This document shows, in pieces, positions 37,166-48,325 of a stretch of 64,000 nucleotides of DNA; positions within the stretch are counted from its first letter, which is position 1, and each line of letters opens with the position of its first letter. The DNA comes from CAZABP01 sp964483245 (GTDB lineage Bacteria; Planctomycetota; UBA1135; UBA2386): positions 32,564 to 96,563 of the forward strand of contig CAZABP010000011.1 of assembly GCA_964483245.1 (NCBI GenBank), read 5' to 3'. A model generated the notes under the pieces. That model searched no databases. It was not told the origin of the DNA and saw nothing but the letters and a program-made list of their open reading frames with translations. The translations under genes were made by a program, and so were the position numbers.

Positions 37166-39394
37166 CTAGCGAGCGGCGTCGGCCCGTGCAAGGCCGCCGC
37201 CGCTCGCGTCTCGTGCTTCGGCGCGCGCACCGCCGCGGCGCGGCGGTGCGCAACACGCGCAGCCCGCGCGCGGAGCGCAGAGCGCGATCTTTCGCAGCAC
37301 ATCGATCACCTGCCGCCGCTCGCCCGGGGCGAGCTTGCCCTTGCCGAGCGCGGTCACGACGGCCTGCTTCAGCTTGATGTCGGCCGGCGACTCGAGCACG
37401 CCGAGCAGCGCGGTGAACGTCTCGCCCGGCACGCTGTCGAGACGGCTCAGGATGGAGCCGACGGAATCGGCACTCGCGACCTTCAGGTCCAGGCTCGCGC
37501 TCTCGTTGCCGATCGCGCCGAGCAGCGCACCGAGCTCGTTGACCGAGCCGCCACTGCCGATCGCGCGCGCGGCCGGGACCGCGACGGAGTCGTTGCGATT
37601 CAGCTGTCCGGCCAGGTTCTCGAGAGCGGGGCTGACGTCGACGCGCTGCGCGGCGAGGCCGTCGAGCGCCTTGCTGGCGGCAACGGCGACCTGGTCGGCG
37701 CGCGCGCGGCGGCTGTCCATCGTCGTGCCTTCGAGCGCCGTGTTGACGGCGGCGAGCAGCGCCTCGCCCGACAGCGGGCCGGCGATCGTGCCGTGGATCG
37801 TGTCACCGAACCGCTCGGCCGCCTTCTCGACGTCGGCGGCGACGACCAGGATCTTGACGTTGCTCAGGCGCGGGTCCTTGCGGACGTGGCCGATCAGCGT
37901 CTCCGGCAACGCGTCCGGGACGTTCTCGTTGATGACGACGACGTCGACATTCGGGAACGACATCAGGTCCTCGGCCGCCTTGGCGACCGTGGCGCTCGCA
38001 TCGACGAAATTGCCGCGCTGCTGCGCGGCGGCTTCGCGCGCGACCTTGACGGTCTCGGGGCTCGCGTCGATGACCTTGATCACGCGCAGCGCCTCTTCGG
38101 TCACGGCACCACCGAGGTTGCGCACGACCTTGTCGACGGCGGGCGGCGTGGAGCTGCCAGCGGCCTCGGTCAGCGCCAGCGCGGCGGCGTAGCGGATCCG
38201 GCGGTCGTCGGAGTCGAGCGCGTCGACCAGCGGCGAACCGGACAACGCATCGCGTCCTTCGGCCTGACCAAGGGCGCGGATCGCGGCGACGGCGACCGGG
38301 ATCTGCCCGTCGGCGATCGAGTCGGCCATCACCTTGCGCAGCGACGCGGTCCCCGATGCCATCGCGACCATCCGCAGCTGGTCGACCTTGCCGGCCAGCG
38401 CCGCGAGCTTCTCGTCGTCGGGCGCCACGGCCAGCGAGTCGGCGATCGCGGTCGCCTCGGCGAGGTGCGCACGCGCGACCAGCGCGCGGGCCTCGGCATT
38501 CGCCGGGTCGAGCGAGAGCGCGCTGAGCGCGCTGTCCTTCGCCAGCTCGAACGGCTGCAGCAGTGCAGGCGTGTCGGTCGCGACGAGCTGCCCGTCGACC
38601 AGGTTCCAGCTCACGTCGGAGCGGGTCGAATCGTCGACGCCGTGCGTCAGGTAGCGGCGCGCCTCCTGCAGATACAGGTCGATCGCGTTCGCCCCGGCCG
38701 GCACACCCATCGTCTTCAACGCACTCGCGGCGGAAGCACGGACCAGCTCGTCACTGTCCCCTTGCGCGACGCGCGCCAGCGCGCCGGCTGCGCGCATGTC
38801 GCCGATGTGCGCCAGCGCCGCGGCGACGTTGCGCCGCACCAGCGCCGACTCGTGCTCGAGGGCCTGGATCAGCGGCAACACGGCCTCGCGACCGAGGTTG
38901 TCCGCGAGCAGGATCGCACGGTTCTGCTGGTCGTTGCTGTCCAGGTTGCCCAGCGGCGCCAGCAGCGGCGGCACGGCGAATTCGCCATGCTCGGAGACCA
39001 GCGTCAGCGTCGCCTTGCGCCGTTCGTCGTAGTCGGCACTGGTGGTCGCGGTCTCGACCAGCGCGGCGATCTTTTCCTGATCGCGGCTGCGCTCGCGCCG
39101 GGCGACGGTCGCCTGGGCGATCAGGTGGCGCGCGATCTTCTCGAGCTCCCCGCCCTCCAGGACCAGGTTCTGCCAGATCGCCGCTTCGGTCTCGCGCCAG
39201 ATCCGGAACGCGTCCTCATGGGTCGGGTTCTGCCGGAGGACCTCGGCGAACTTGGCACGCGCGTCCTCGAGCTTGCCGAGCCGGTACAACTGGACGCCTT
39301 CGGCGAAATCCTTCTCGACCTGGGCCGTCGAGGTCCCGGCGGCGATGAGCGCGGCGACGAGACCAAGTACGAACCGAGCGAACGGGCTGACCAT
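37166..39394 (-). CDS. Secreted TPR/HEAT-repeat protein with degenerate receiver-like domain
   Basis: A 742-aa exported protein. Signal peptide 1-24 (ends STAQ), a TPR-like pair at 28-75 (GVQLYRLGKLEDARAKFAEVL), HEAT-like repeats at 100-235 and again at 370-430 and 600-700, and between them a segment (about 434-555) that aligns by eye with response-regulator receivers: RVIKVIDASPETVK, DVVVINENVP and VKILVVA. The phospho-accepting Asp position is Asn and the conserved Lys is Gly, so it cannot be phosphorylated. A good AGGAGA lies 7 nt before the ATG. The C-terminal 35 residues are Arg/Ala/Cys-rich low complexity and run close to the tRNA gene. Confidence 0.85.
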   Translation of the reverse strand: MVSPFARFVLGLVAALIAAGTSTAQVEKDFAEGVQLYRLGKLEDARAKFAEVLRQNPTHEDAFRIWRETEAAIWQNLVLEGGELEKIARHLIAQATVARRERSRDQEKIAALVETATTSADYDERRKATLTLVSEHGEFAVPPLLAPLGNLDSNDQQNRAILLADNLGREAVLPLIQALEHESALVRRNVAAALAHIGDMRAAGALARVAQGDSDELVRASAASALKTMGVPAGANAIDLYLQEARRYLTHGVDDSTRSDVSWNLVDGQLVATDTPALLQPFELAKDSALSALSLDPANAEARALVARAHLAEATAIADSLAVAPDDEKLAALAGKVDQLRMVAMASGTASLRKVMADSIADGQIPVAVAAIRALGQAEGRDALSGSPLVDALDSDDRRIRYAAALALTEAAGSSTPPAVDKVVRNLGGAVTEEALRVIKVIDASPETVKVAREAAAQQRGNFVDASATVAKAAEDLMSFPNVDVVVINENVPDALPETLIGHVRKDPRLSNVKILVVAADVEKAAERFGDTIHGTIAGPLSGEALLAAVNTALEGTTMDSRRARADQVAVAASKALDGLAAQRVDVSPALENLAGQLNRNDSVAVPAARAIGSGGSVNELGALLGAIGNESASLDLKVASADSVGSILSRLDSVPGETFTALLGVLESPADIKLKQAVVTALGKGKLAPGERRQVIDVLRKIALCAPRAGCACCAPPRRGGARAEARDASGGGLARADAAR

Positions 39395-39702
39395 GAACGG
39401 GTCTCCTGTGGAGGGTGAAGCCTTGCGGGCTGGGCGGGTTTTTCAGGGACGAAGCGAGCGGGCCGGGGGGACGTCCGGGCACTCGTGCCGGCAGGGGCTG
39501 CGGCTCGAAGCCGGGGAATCCTATGGCCTTGCGATCGACCGTCAAGAACGCCGACGGGCGGTCTGGAGCGGCTGGAACGCGCGGAAGCCTACCCCACGGA
39601 CGCGGCGTGCGAGGGCACCTGCGCATGCACGCGGAGGCCGCGCAACGACCGCGCCGATGTCATCGGCGGGAACCGGAACAGCTGCCGTAGACTCGCGCGC
39701 CG
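39395..39702. other. Divergent intergenic region between the HEAT protein and the NtrC-like regulator
   Basis: 308 bases without a convincing gene. It must hold both promoters. AGGAGA at 39402-39407 is the ribosome site of the HEAT gene. A short GGCAC-TC-GTGCC inverted repeat lies at about 39478-39489. No Shine-Dalgarno sequence is visible before the regulator's ATG at 39703, and no clear -24/-12 sigma-54 promoter was found. Confidence 0.6.
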
Positions 39703-40686
39703 ATGGCGGCACCACGCATCCTGATCGCCGACGACCAGACGGCCGTCCGGGAGGAACTGGCCTATGCGATGAAGTTCGAGGGCTACCGGACCGCCGAGGC
39801 GCCGGATGGCGAGGCGGCGCTCGCGATCCTGGCCGAAGGGGACGTCGGTGCGGTCCTGCTCGACATCAAGATGCCAGGGCTCGACGGGCTGCAGGTGCTG
39901 CAGCGGATCCGCGAACAGTGGCCGGGCCTGCCGGTGATCATGATCACCGGCCACGGCGACATCGAGACGGCGGTCGTCGCGATCAAGAACGGCGCGTTCG
40001 ACTTCCTCGCCAAGCCGTTCGACACCGACCGCGTCCTCGTCAGCATCAAGAACGCGCTGCACCTGCGCGATCTCTACTCCGAGAACCAGGCGCTGCGCGC
40101 CGAACGCGCGGAGGCGTTCCAGCTGCTCGGCAGCAGCGCTGCGATCCGCGAGGTGCGGCTGGTCGCCGCGACCAACCAGGATCTCGAGGCGATGGTCGCG
40201 CAGAAGGAGTTCCGCGAGGACCTGTTCTGGCGGCTGCACGTGATCCGGATCCAGGTCCCGCCGCTGCGCGAGCGCGCCGACGACGTCGAGTTGCTGGCCG
40301 AACACTTCCTGCGCGAGGCCTGCCGCCGCAACGGCCTGCCGCGCCGCAAGCTGGCCGCGGACGCCCGTGCGGCGCTGCGCGCGATGCTGTTCCCGGGCAA
40401 CGTCCGCGAGCTGAAGAACCTGATCGAAGCAACCGCGATCCTGGCGGAGCACGATCCGATCCCGGCCAGCGACCTCCCCGGCTCGGCTCCCCCACCGCTG
40501 GCGACGACCGGCGGCACCGACATGTTCGACTACGAGACGCTCGAGGACTTTCGCGCCGCGGCCGAGAAGGAGTTCATCCGGCGCAAGCTCGAATCCAACG
40601 GCGGCAACATCAAGCGCACCGCCGAGCGGATCCAGATCCAGCGCTCGAACCTCTACAAGAAGCTCGAGCGCTACGGCCTCAAGTAG
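39703..40686 (+). CDS. NtrC-family response regulator lacking the sigma-54 ATPase core
   Basis: A 327-aa protein, whereas NtrC-type regulators are usually 440-480 aa. Residues 1-125 are an intact receiver with Asp54 (LLDIKMPGLDG) and Lys in LAKPFD. The sigma-54 interaction domain then begins normally (AFQLLGSSAAIREV, to residue 151) but jumps directly to RLVAATNQDLEAM (from 152), EFREDLFWRLHVI, VPPLRERADDV and FPGNVRELKNLIE. The stretch between, which in homologues carries Walker A, GAFTGA and Walker B, is absent in frame. A Fis-type helix-turn-helix ends the protein (GGNIKRTAERIQIQRSNLYKKL). It should bind DNA but not hydrolyse ATP or remodel sigma-54 polymerase. Confidence 0.9.
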   Translation: MAAPRILIADDQTAVREELAYAMKFEGYRTAEAPDGEAALAILAEGDVGAVLLDIKMPGLDGLQVLQRIREQWPGLPVIMITGHGDIETAVVAIKNGAFDFLAKPFDTDRVLVSIKNALHLRDLYSENQALRAERAEAFQLLGSSAAIREVRLVAATNQDLEAMVAQKEFREDLFWRLHVIRIQVPPLRERADDVELLAEHFLREACRRNGLPRRKLAADARAALRAMLFPGNVRELKNLIEATAILAEHDPIPASDLPGSAPPPLATTGGTDMFDYETLEDFRAAAEKEFIRRKLESNGGNIKRTAERIQIQRSNLYKKLERYGLK

Positions 40687-40716
40687 CGGCTGCGTCCAGC
40701 CCGGCGCCGCGCGCGA

Positions 40717-41571
40717 CTACTGCTGCGCGGTCGGGAGCAGGATCTTCTGGCCTTCGCGGATCCGACCCGGATCCAGGCCCGGATTCGCCGCGACGATCCG
40801 CTCGACGTATTCCGAGGCACGCCTCGTGGTCACGCGCGCCGACGCGATGGTCCACAGCTTGTCACCGGCGCGGATCGTGTACCAGGTCCCGTCGGCAGGC
40901 GCCGCCGGCGTGGTCTCCGGCTGCCCGGCCGGGTGGGCGCCGCGCATGGGTGCCGCCGGATCCTTGCCCTCGGCCAACTTCTGCAGGTAGCGCTCGAGCA
41001 CGACCGAGTCGTCCACCCACGGGAGCACGATCCATTCCCCGACCCGCAGGCGGTCCGGCCGCCGCGCGATCTCCTCGTTGATCGTCAACACGAGGTCCCG
41101 CTGCTCGGCCGCTCCCCAGGTCTGCAGGATGCGACCGAGGTCGTCGCCGCTGCGGACCCGCACGCGGCGGTAATCCCCTTGGCGCTCCGTCTCGCCGATC
41201 GCGCTGACGCCGACCGAACGCAGCATCGCCTCCATCGGCGAACCGGCGTTCAGCGGTACCGGCTTGGTGCCGGTCGCGCCCTCGGCAGGTGCCGGGCCCT
41301 GGGGTGCCGCGCTGTCGCCGGCTGCCTCGCCGGCCGGTGGCGAGATCGGCGCTGCGTCCTGCGGCGCGACCTCCGGCTCGTCGACCGGCCGGAGGAACTT
41401 CTCCAACACCGGATCGGTGGCCGGAATGATCGGCTGCATCGCGACTCCGGTGCTCTCCGGCGTCGGTGTCGATGGCGTCGGTCCGCCATCACCGAACAGG
41501 ACTGCGATACCGAGAATGACCAGCAACAGGCCGGTCACGCTGTAGACCAACACGGATTCGTTGCGCTTCAT
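40717..41571 (-). CDS. Membrane-anchored LysM-domain protein
   Basis: A 284-aa protein with an N-terminal membrane helix (residues 7-27, VLVYSVTGLLLVILGIAVLF), a Pro/Ala/Glu-rich linker to about 110, then two LysM-like units. The first, divergent unit (about 130-180) is VRVRSGDDLGRILQTWG ... LRVGEWIVLP. The second, canonical unit is at 235-284 (WYTIRAGDKLWTIA ... ANPGLDPGRIREGQKILLP). It is likely a periplasmic peptidoglycan- or glycan-binding protein held to the inner membrane. It converges on the NtrC-like gene (30-bp gap) and diverges from the lipoprotein-kdsB-pyrG operon across about 160 bp. Confidence 0.88.
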   Translation of the reverse strand: MKRNESVLVYSVTGLLLVILGIAVLFGDGGPTPSTPTPESTGVAMQPIIPATDPVLEKFLRPVDEPEVAPQDAAPISPPAGEAAGDSAAPQGPAPAEGATGTKPVPLNAGSPMEAMLRSVGVSAIGETERQGDYRRVRVRSGDDLGRILQTWGAAEQRDLVLTINEEIARRPDRLRVGEWIVLPWVDDSVVLERYLQKLAEGKDPAAPMRGAHPAGQPETTPAAPADGTWYTIRAGDKLWTIASARVTTRRASEYVERIVAANPGLDPGRIREGQKILLPTAQQ

Positions 41572-41728
41572 CGATGCCCTCCCTGCGCCGCCGTGCTCCT
41601 CGCCCCGCCCGGGCTGCGAACACGACTGCGGCCGACCGCATGCGTCGACGCGCGCAGAGTAGTCGGCGGCGCGCGACTTTCCATCCCTTCCTTGCGGCAA
41701 CACGGATGCCAGCTATGGTCGGCGCCCC

Positions 41729-42355
41729 GTGCAGGTTCTCACGCGAGGGATCATCGCCGGACTGCTCGGAGTCGTGTGCTGCGGTTGCGCGTCGAACGAC
41801 GCGGGCACCGGTAGCGCGGCTGGCAGCGGCATCGAGTTGCAGCCGACCGACGCGGCGGAAGTGCGCTACCAGGCATTCTCGACCGGGCTCGATCAGAGCC
41901 TGCGCACTGCGAATGCAGCACCACCGCAGGCGAGCCAGAACCGCGTCTACGCGAAGGTCGTCGCGACCGAAGCGATGCGCGCGCTGATCGCCGCACTCGC
42001 TGCGCATGGGTTCTTCGAACATGCCCGCCCGCAGGCGCAGGCCGACGTGCGCCAGGCACGCGCCGCGTTGGCATTGCGGATCAACGGGACCACGCAGATC
42101 TGGGTGCGGCGCCCGGCCGATCCGACCAACATCCAGGAGCTCGGCGCGTTCAACGCAGCGCTGCACGAGTTCGAGGCCCTGTTCAACCAGACCTACAGCT
42201 ACGAGTCCGCGGTCGGCGAGTCCGGCAAGGAGTGGATCGACAGCGTGCAGCGGGAGGCCAGCGGCGCACCATCGAAGCCGCTGCGGTTCATCGACCGGGA
42301 ACGGGACGGAGGCGCGCCGGGACAGGGGGCCGCCGGCACGGGGCGCGGGAAGTGA
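41729..42355 (+). CDS. Putative lipoprotein, first gene of the kdsB-pyrG operon
   Basis: A 208-aa product from a GTG start. The N terminus (QVLTRGIIAGLLGVVCCGCASN) is a signal sequence ending in a Cys-rich lipobox-like motif. The mature part is mainly helical with no recognised domain. Its TGA overlaps the GTG start of kdsB (GTGA), so it is coupled to nucleotide-sugar synthesis genes. A role in envelope or lipopolysaccharide biology is plausible from context only. Confidence 0.72.
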   Translation: MQVLTRGIIAGLLGVVCCGCASNDAGTGSAAGSGIELQPTDAAEVRYQAFSTGLDQSLRTANAAPPQASQNRVYAKVVATEAMRALIAALAAHGFFEHARPQAQADVRQARAALALRINGTTQIWVRRPADPTNIQELGAFNAALHEFEALFNQTYSYESAVGESGKEWIDSVQREASGAPSKPLRFIDRERDGGAPGQGAAGTGRGK

Positions 42356-43112
42356 CCGCGATCCCGGGCGCGGTCGCGATCGTTCCCGTCCGGGTCCAGA
42401 GCCAGCGTCTCCCGGGGAAGGCCCTGCTCGCGGAGTCCGGCCGTCCGCTGTTCCTGCACACTTGGCAGAGCGCGGTCGACGCCGGTTGCTTCGAGGACTG
42501 CTACGTCGCGACCGATGACGCGGAGGTCACGGCTGCGGCCGAGGCCGCCGGCGCGCCGGTCCTGCCGACCGATGCCACGCCGCGCACCGGCTCCGAACGT
42601 TGCGCCCAGGCCGCGGCGCGCCTCGATGCGCGCTACGTGGTGGACGTGCAGGGGGATTGGCCGGAGCTGGATCCGCGCGACCTGCGTGAGCTGGCGGCGG
42701 CGCTGGCGGCCGAACGCGCGCCCTGCGTGACGCTCGCGGCACGGCTCAGCGATCCGCTGCGCGCCGCCGATCCGAACGTCGTCAAGGTCGTGTTCGGGCG
42801 CGATGGCGCGGCGCTGTACTTCTCGCGCGCGGCGATCCCGCATGCGCGCGATGCAACGCAGGTGCCACTGCGCTGGCGGCACATCGGGGTCTACGGCTTC
42901 ACGCAGGCAGCACTGCAGAGCATCCCGGCCCTGCCGAGCAGTGGTCTCGACGAGCAGGAAGGGCTCGAGCAGCTGCGCTTTCTGGAGAACGGCATGCGCA
43001 TCCTCGTGCTCGCGGCACACGGGGATCCGTGGGGCATCGAGACGCGGGCGGACTACGACGGATTCCTCGCGCGGCGGCGCGCGCGGATCGCGGAGGGCGG
43101 AGGCAGGCGGTC

Positions 43113-43116
<4 letters not shown>
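42352..43116 (+). CDS. kdsB: 3-deoxy-manno-octulosonate cytidylyltransferase (CMP-KDO synthetase), variant
   Basis: Couples CTP and KDO to give CMP-KDO for lipopolysaccharide core synthesis. The 254-aa length fits the family. Visible motifs are PVRVQSQRLPGKALL, VATDDAEV, TPRTGSER, VDVQGDWPELD, YFSRAAIPHAR, RHIGVYGF and LEQLRFLENG. Two sites differ from E. coli KdsB by eye: the NVQGDEP motif reads DVQGDWP, and the metal-binding Asp of the GVDTPED motif is Glu (GIETRAD). The change to Trp is notable, so a relative using another sugar is possible. GTG start overlapping the upstream stop; the TGA overlaps the ATG of pyrG. Confidence 0.85.
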
Positions 43117-44726
<1,610 letters not shown>

Positions 44727-44886
44727 CGCGCGTCCCCGCCGCCCCACCGCCGCTTCCGCGCCCACCGGCAACCGCCACAAACTCGGGACAGCCGTACACA
44801 ACGCGGCGACCCGCGCGCGCCGATGAGGTCCGTATCCTTGGCCACCTTCCGTGTGGGCGTCCGCCGCACGGGGGCAACCGACGACC

Positions 44887-46995
44887 ATGAAACGCCACAC
44901 GATCTCCTCCGTGTGGGCCGGCGCCAGCGCCGGCCTTCTCCTGCTTACTGCGGCGCACGGCCAACAGCCGCTGCAGAGCGTGACGCGGGTCCCGAAAGCG
45001 GAGATCCAGCGGCATGCGGACGAGATCGACCGCATCCTCGCCACCGCGCTCGCGGCGCGTGAAGCCACCCCTAACCCGGTCATCGACGACGCGACGTTCG
45101 TGCGGCGCGCCTACCTGCAGATCGTCGGCGGGATCCCGACCGCGGCCGAGAGCGAGGCGTTCCTCGCCAGCCGCGAACGCGACAAGCGCACCGCCCTCGT
45201 CGACCGGCTGCTCGACTCGCCGGGGCACTTCAGCCACGAGTTCCACTTCTGGGCCGACCTGCTGCGCGCGCGCACGCGCCTGCAGACGCGGGTCTCCGGC
45301 GAGCCGTTCCTGCAGTGGATCAAGGAGTCCCTGCTCGAGGACGAGCCGTACGACGAGATGGTCTACCAGATGCTGACGGCGGCCGGACCGGCGCACCAGC
45401 GTGACAACGGCGCGACCGGCTACCTGATGCGCGACCTCGAGATGCCGGAGGACAGCATGTCCAACACGCTGCGCGTGTTCGCCGGCACGCGGATGGAGTG
45501 CGCGCAATGCCACAACCATCCGTTCGACAAGTGGACGCAGAAGCAGTTCTTCGAGATGGCAGCGTTCTCCGGCGGGATCCGCTACCGGCTCGAGCTCGCA
45601 CAGACCGACGCCGGCAGGAAGCTGGGGCAACTGCGCACCGAGATGTTGGCGGAGCACGGGCGCGAAGCGCAGCGCGCGGTGCAGCAGCTGCTGCTGCCGG
45701 CATCGCTCGGGCTCACCGGAACCGGCACCGGCCTCGTGCGGCTGCCGAACGACTACCAGTACGAAGATGCGAAACCGAACCAGCCGGTCGTGGCGAAGTC
45801 CGCGTTCGGCGATGAGGCGGACCTGCACGTGCGAATGCCGACGTCGACGCCGCGCAACGCGCGCCCGGTGCGCGGGCGCGCGAACCGCGCGCCGCTCGGT
45901 CCGGAGGTCGGCTCGCGCCAGGCGTTCGCGGACTGGCTGATCAGCCCCGAGAACCCGCGCTTCGCACTTGTCATCGCGAACCGGATGTGGAAGCGCGTCG
46001 CCGGCGCCGGCCTGATCGAGCCGGTCGACGACCTGAAGGACGACACGGTCGCGGTGGTCCCGGAGCTGATGGACCACCTGGCCCGGATGGTGGTGCAGCT
46101 CCGCTACGACCTGCGGCAGTTTCAGCGCGTGCTGTTCCACACGCAGTTCTTCCAACGCGAGGTCGCGGCGGCCGACGGCAGCGAAGGGAATGCGTTCCTT
46201 CCGGTCGGACCGCAACTGCGGCGGCTGAGCGCCGAGCAGATCTGGGACTCGATGATGACGCTGGTGCTGCCGGATCTCGACGCGACGCTGGCGCCGCCGG
46301 GCGCGCGCGCCGAGGAGGTCTACCGCAACTACGAGCGCGTCCTGCGCGCCGAGCCGGAGGAGCTCCGCGCGATGATCGAGGAGACGGTGCTGCGCTTCAC
46401 CAAGCCGGAGGAGTACCGCGCGATGCTGCGCGAGCGGCAGACGGTGGCGCAGAAGCAACGCCAGGAGGAGCGCGCCGAGCTGCAGCGCCGCGCCGGCCCG
46501 CTGCTGCGCCAGTTGTCGATCGCTCGGCAGAAGGGGGACGACGCGACGGTGCAGCGGTTGCTGGCCGAGCTGCGCAAGCTCGGCGCCGACATTCCCGGCG
46601 AGCGCCGCCGCAACCCCGCCCAGTTCGCGCGCGCATCCGACCTGCCGTCACCGGCGCCCGCGAGCCACCTGCTGCAGATGCTCGGCCAGTCCGACCGCGA
46701 CCAGGTCGACAACGCGAACCTGGAGGCGAATGTGCCGCAGGTGTTGACGTTGCTGAACGGCTTCCTCGACGAGCGGCCGCAGGCCCAGCGCAGCGGCGGC
46801 GTGCTCGACCAGTTGTTGGCTGCGGCGAAGACGCCCGACGACAAGGTACGTACGGCATACCTGTCGCTGCTGTCCCGCAAGCCGACCGCGGCCGAGCTGA
46901 CGCTGTGGCGCGCCGAGCTGCAGCGCGGTGAGGACGGGCTGCGCGATCTGGTCTGGGTCCTCCTCAACAGCCACGAGTTCCGCTTCCTGCGCTGA
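44887..46995 (+). CDS. DUF1549/DUF1553 planctomycete-type secreted protein
   Basis: A 702-aa exported protein with a signal peptide (1-26, ending TAAHGQ). The DUF1549 part (about 35-240) carries FVRRAYLQIVGGIPTA, FHFWADLLRART and a CxxCH motif, MECAQCHNHPFDKWTQ. The DUF1553 part (about 300-690) starts SRQAFADWLISPENPRFA, IANRMWKR, and ends LVWVLLNSHEFRFLR. A charged coiled coil sits near 500-570. The family is expanded in Planctomycetes and is always found with DUF1501 and PSD1-type proteins, as here; its function is not established, with polysaccharide or redox roles proposed. First of a three-gene operon. Confidence 0.93.
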   Translation: MKRHTISSVWAGASAGLLLLTAAHGQQPLQSVTRVPKAEIQRHADEIDRILATALAAREATPNPVIDDATFVRRAYLQIVGGIPTAAESEAFLASRERDKRTALVDRLLDSPGHFSHEFHFWADLLRARTRLQTRVSGEPFLQWIKESLLEDEPYDEMVYQMLTAAGPAHQRDNGATGYLMRDLEMPEDSMSNTLRVFAGTRMECAQCHNHPFDKWTQKQFFEMAAFSGGIRYRLELAQTDAGRKLGQLRTEMLAEHGREAQRAVQQLLLPASLGLTGTGTGLVRLPNDYQYEDAKPNQPVVAKSAFGDEADLHVRMPTSTPRNARPVRGRANRAPLGPEVGSRQAFADWLISPENPRFALVIANRMWKRVAGAGLIEPVDDLKDDTVAVVPELMDHLARMVVQLRYDLRQFQRVLFHTQFFQREVAAADGSEGNAFLPVGPQLRRLSAEQIWDSMMTLVLPDLDATLAPPGARAEEVYRNYERVLRAEPEELRAMIEETVLRFTKPEEYRAMLRERQTVAQKQRQEERAELQRRAGPLLRQLSIARQKGDDATVQRLLAELRKLGADIPGERRRNPAQFARASDLPSPAPASHLLQMLGQSDRDQVDNANLEANVPQVLTLLNGFLDERPQAQRSGGVLDQLLAAAKTPDDKVRTAYLSLLSRKPTAAELTLWRAELQRGEDGLRDLVWVLLNSHEFRFLR

Positions 46996-47002
46996 GGTCA
47001 CG

Positions 47003-48325
47003 ATGACACGCTTCTTCGAACTGTTGCGCGGCGCGGACTCGCAGACCCGCCGCGCGTTCGTCTCCGGCCTCGCGAGCCGCATGCTCTGCCTCAGCGCGCT
47101 GCCGCTGCTCCCACGCGTCGCGGCCGCGCAAGCGGCCGGCAGTGGCGACGAGGACGACATCCCGCTGCGGCCGGCGACGGCGCGCAACGTGATCTACGTG
47201 TTCCTGCGCGGCGGCATGTCGCACCTGGACACGTTCGATCCGAAGCCGGGCGCGCACACGCAGGGCCCGGTGCAGGCGATCGCGACCAACACGGATGGGG
47301 TACAGGTCAGCCAGTACTTCCCGCTGCTCGCGAGACAGATGGACAAGGTGGCACTGCTCAGCGGCATGTCCTCGACGCAGGGGGCGCACGCGCAGGGGCA
47401 GTACATGATGCGCACCAGCTACCTGCTGCGCGGCACGATCGAGCATCCGAGCCTCGGCGCCTGGGTGCACCGGATGGCCGGGCGGATCAACGCGACGCTG
47501 CCGGGGCACGTGGTGATCGGCGGCGGCAGCGGGATCCCGACCGGCGGCTTCTTCCCGCCGCAGTACTCGGCCCTGCCGATCGGCGATCCGGATGCCGGAC
47601 TGCAGAACAGCGCGCGACCCAAGGGCGTCACCGAGGAGCGGTTCGCGCACCGGCTCGAGCTGCTGCAGAGGCTGAACGACTCGTTCGCCGACCGCTACGG
47701 CCAGCGCGCCGTGCAGGGGTACAGCGAGGCGTATGCCGATGCCGTGCGGTTGATGCGTTCGAGCGACCTGGTCGCGTTCGACATCGCCGCGGAACCGCAG
47801 CCGATCCGCGACGCGTACGGCAACTCGAACTTCGGTCAGGGGATGCTGCTCGCGCGGCGGCTGGTCGAGCACGGCGTGCGGTTCGTCGAGGTGGTCAATG
47901 ACGGCTGGGACACGCACAACCAGAACTTCGACGCCCTCGAAGACAAGTGCCCGGAGATCGACCGCGGGCTGGCGTCGCTGCTCGCGGACCTGGACGCGCG
48001 CGGACTGCTGCGCGAGACGCTGGTCGTGCTGGCGACCGAGTTCGGGCGCACGCCGGACATCGTGACCGAGCGCAACGGGCGCAATCACTATCCGCAGGCG
48101 TTCACGTGCCTGCTCGCCGGCGGTGGGATCAAGGGCGGGCTGCGCTGGGGCAGGACCGACGACGAAGGGCGCACGGTCGTCGACGGCAAGGTCACGATCC
48201 AGGACTTCAACGCGACGATCGCGCACGCCTGCGGGCTGCCGCTCGAACACAAGCTGCACTCACCGGCCGGACGGCCGTTCACGGTCGCCGACAAGGGCCA
48301 GCCGGTGCTGGGACTGTTCGCGTGA
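47003..48325 (+). CDS. DUF1501 domain protein, Tat-type export signal
   Basis: A 440-aa protein of the alkaline-phosphatase-like DUF1501 family, which is highly expanded in Planctomycetes. The N terminus has a twin-arginine motif (QTRRAFVSGLASRML) and ends the signal at about AAAQA. Family motifs are NVIYVFLRGGMSHLDTFDPKPG, GMSSTQGAHAQGQYMMRT, GWDTHNQNF, ATEFGRTPDI and NHYPQAFTCLLAGGG. It lies 7 bp after the DUF1553 gene with a GAGG ribosome site, and its TGA overlaps the GTG of the next gene. The protein is probably exported folded with a metal site; its substrate is unknown. Confidence 0.93.
   Translation: MTRFFELLRGADSQTRRAFVSGLASRMLCLSALPLLPRVAAAQAAGSGDEDDIPLRPATARNVIYVFLRGGMSHLDTFDPKPGAHTQGPVQAIATNTDGVQVSQYFPLLARQMDKVALLSGMSSTQGAHAQGQYMMRTSYLLRGTIEHPSLGAWVHRMAGRINATLPGHVVIGGGSGIPTGGFFPPQYSALPIGDPDAGLQNSARPKGVTEERFAHRLELLQRLNDSFADRYGQRAVQGYSEAYADAVRLMRSSDLVAFDIAAEPQPIRDAYGNSNFGQGMLLARRLVEHGVRFVEVVNDGWDTHNQNFDALEDKCPEIDRGLASLLADLDARGLLRETLVVLATEFGRTPDIVTERNGRNHYPQAFTCLLAGGGIKGGLRWGRTDDEGRTVVDGKVTIQDFNATIAHACGLPLEHKLHSPAGRPFTVADKGQPVLGLFA

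Noticed and set aside
36805..37377. Open frame across the Kelch-tRNA gap and the tRNA
   Set aside because: It runs through the antisense strand of a clear tRNA gene and shows no recognisable protein sequence.
39703..40686. Treating the NtrC-like gene as a pseudogene
   Set aside because: The frame is intact from start to stop, the receiver and DNA-binding ends keep key residues, and the deletion is exactly in frame; it is listed as a variant CDS instead.
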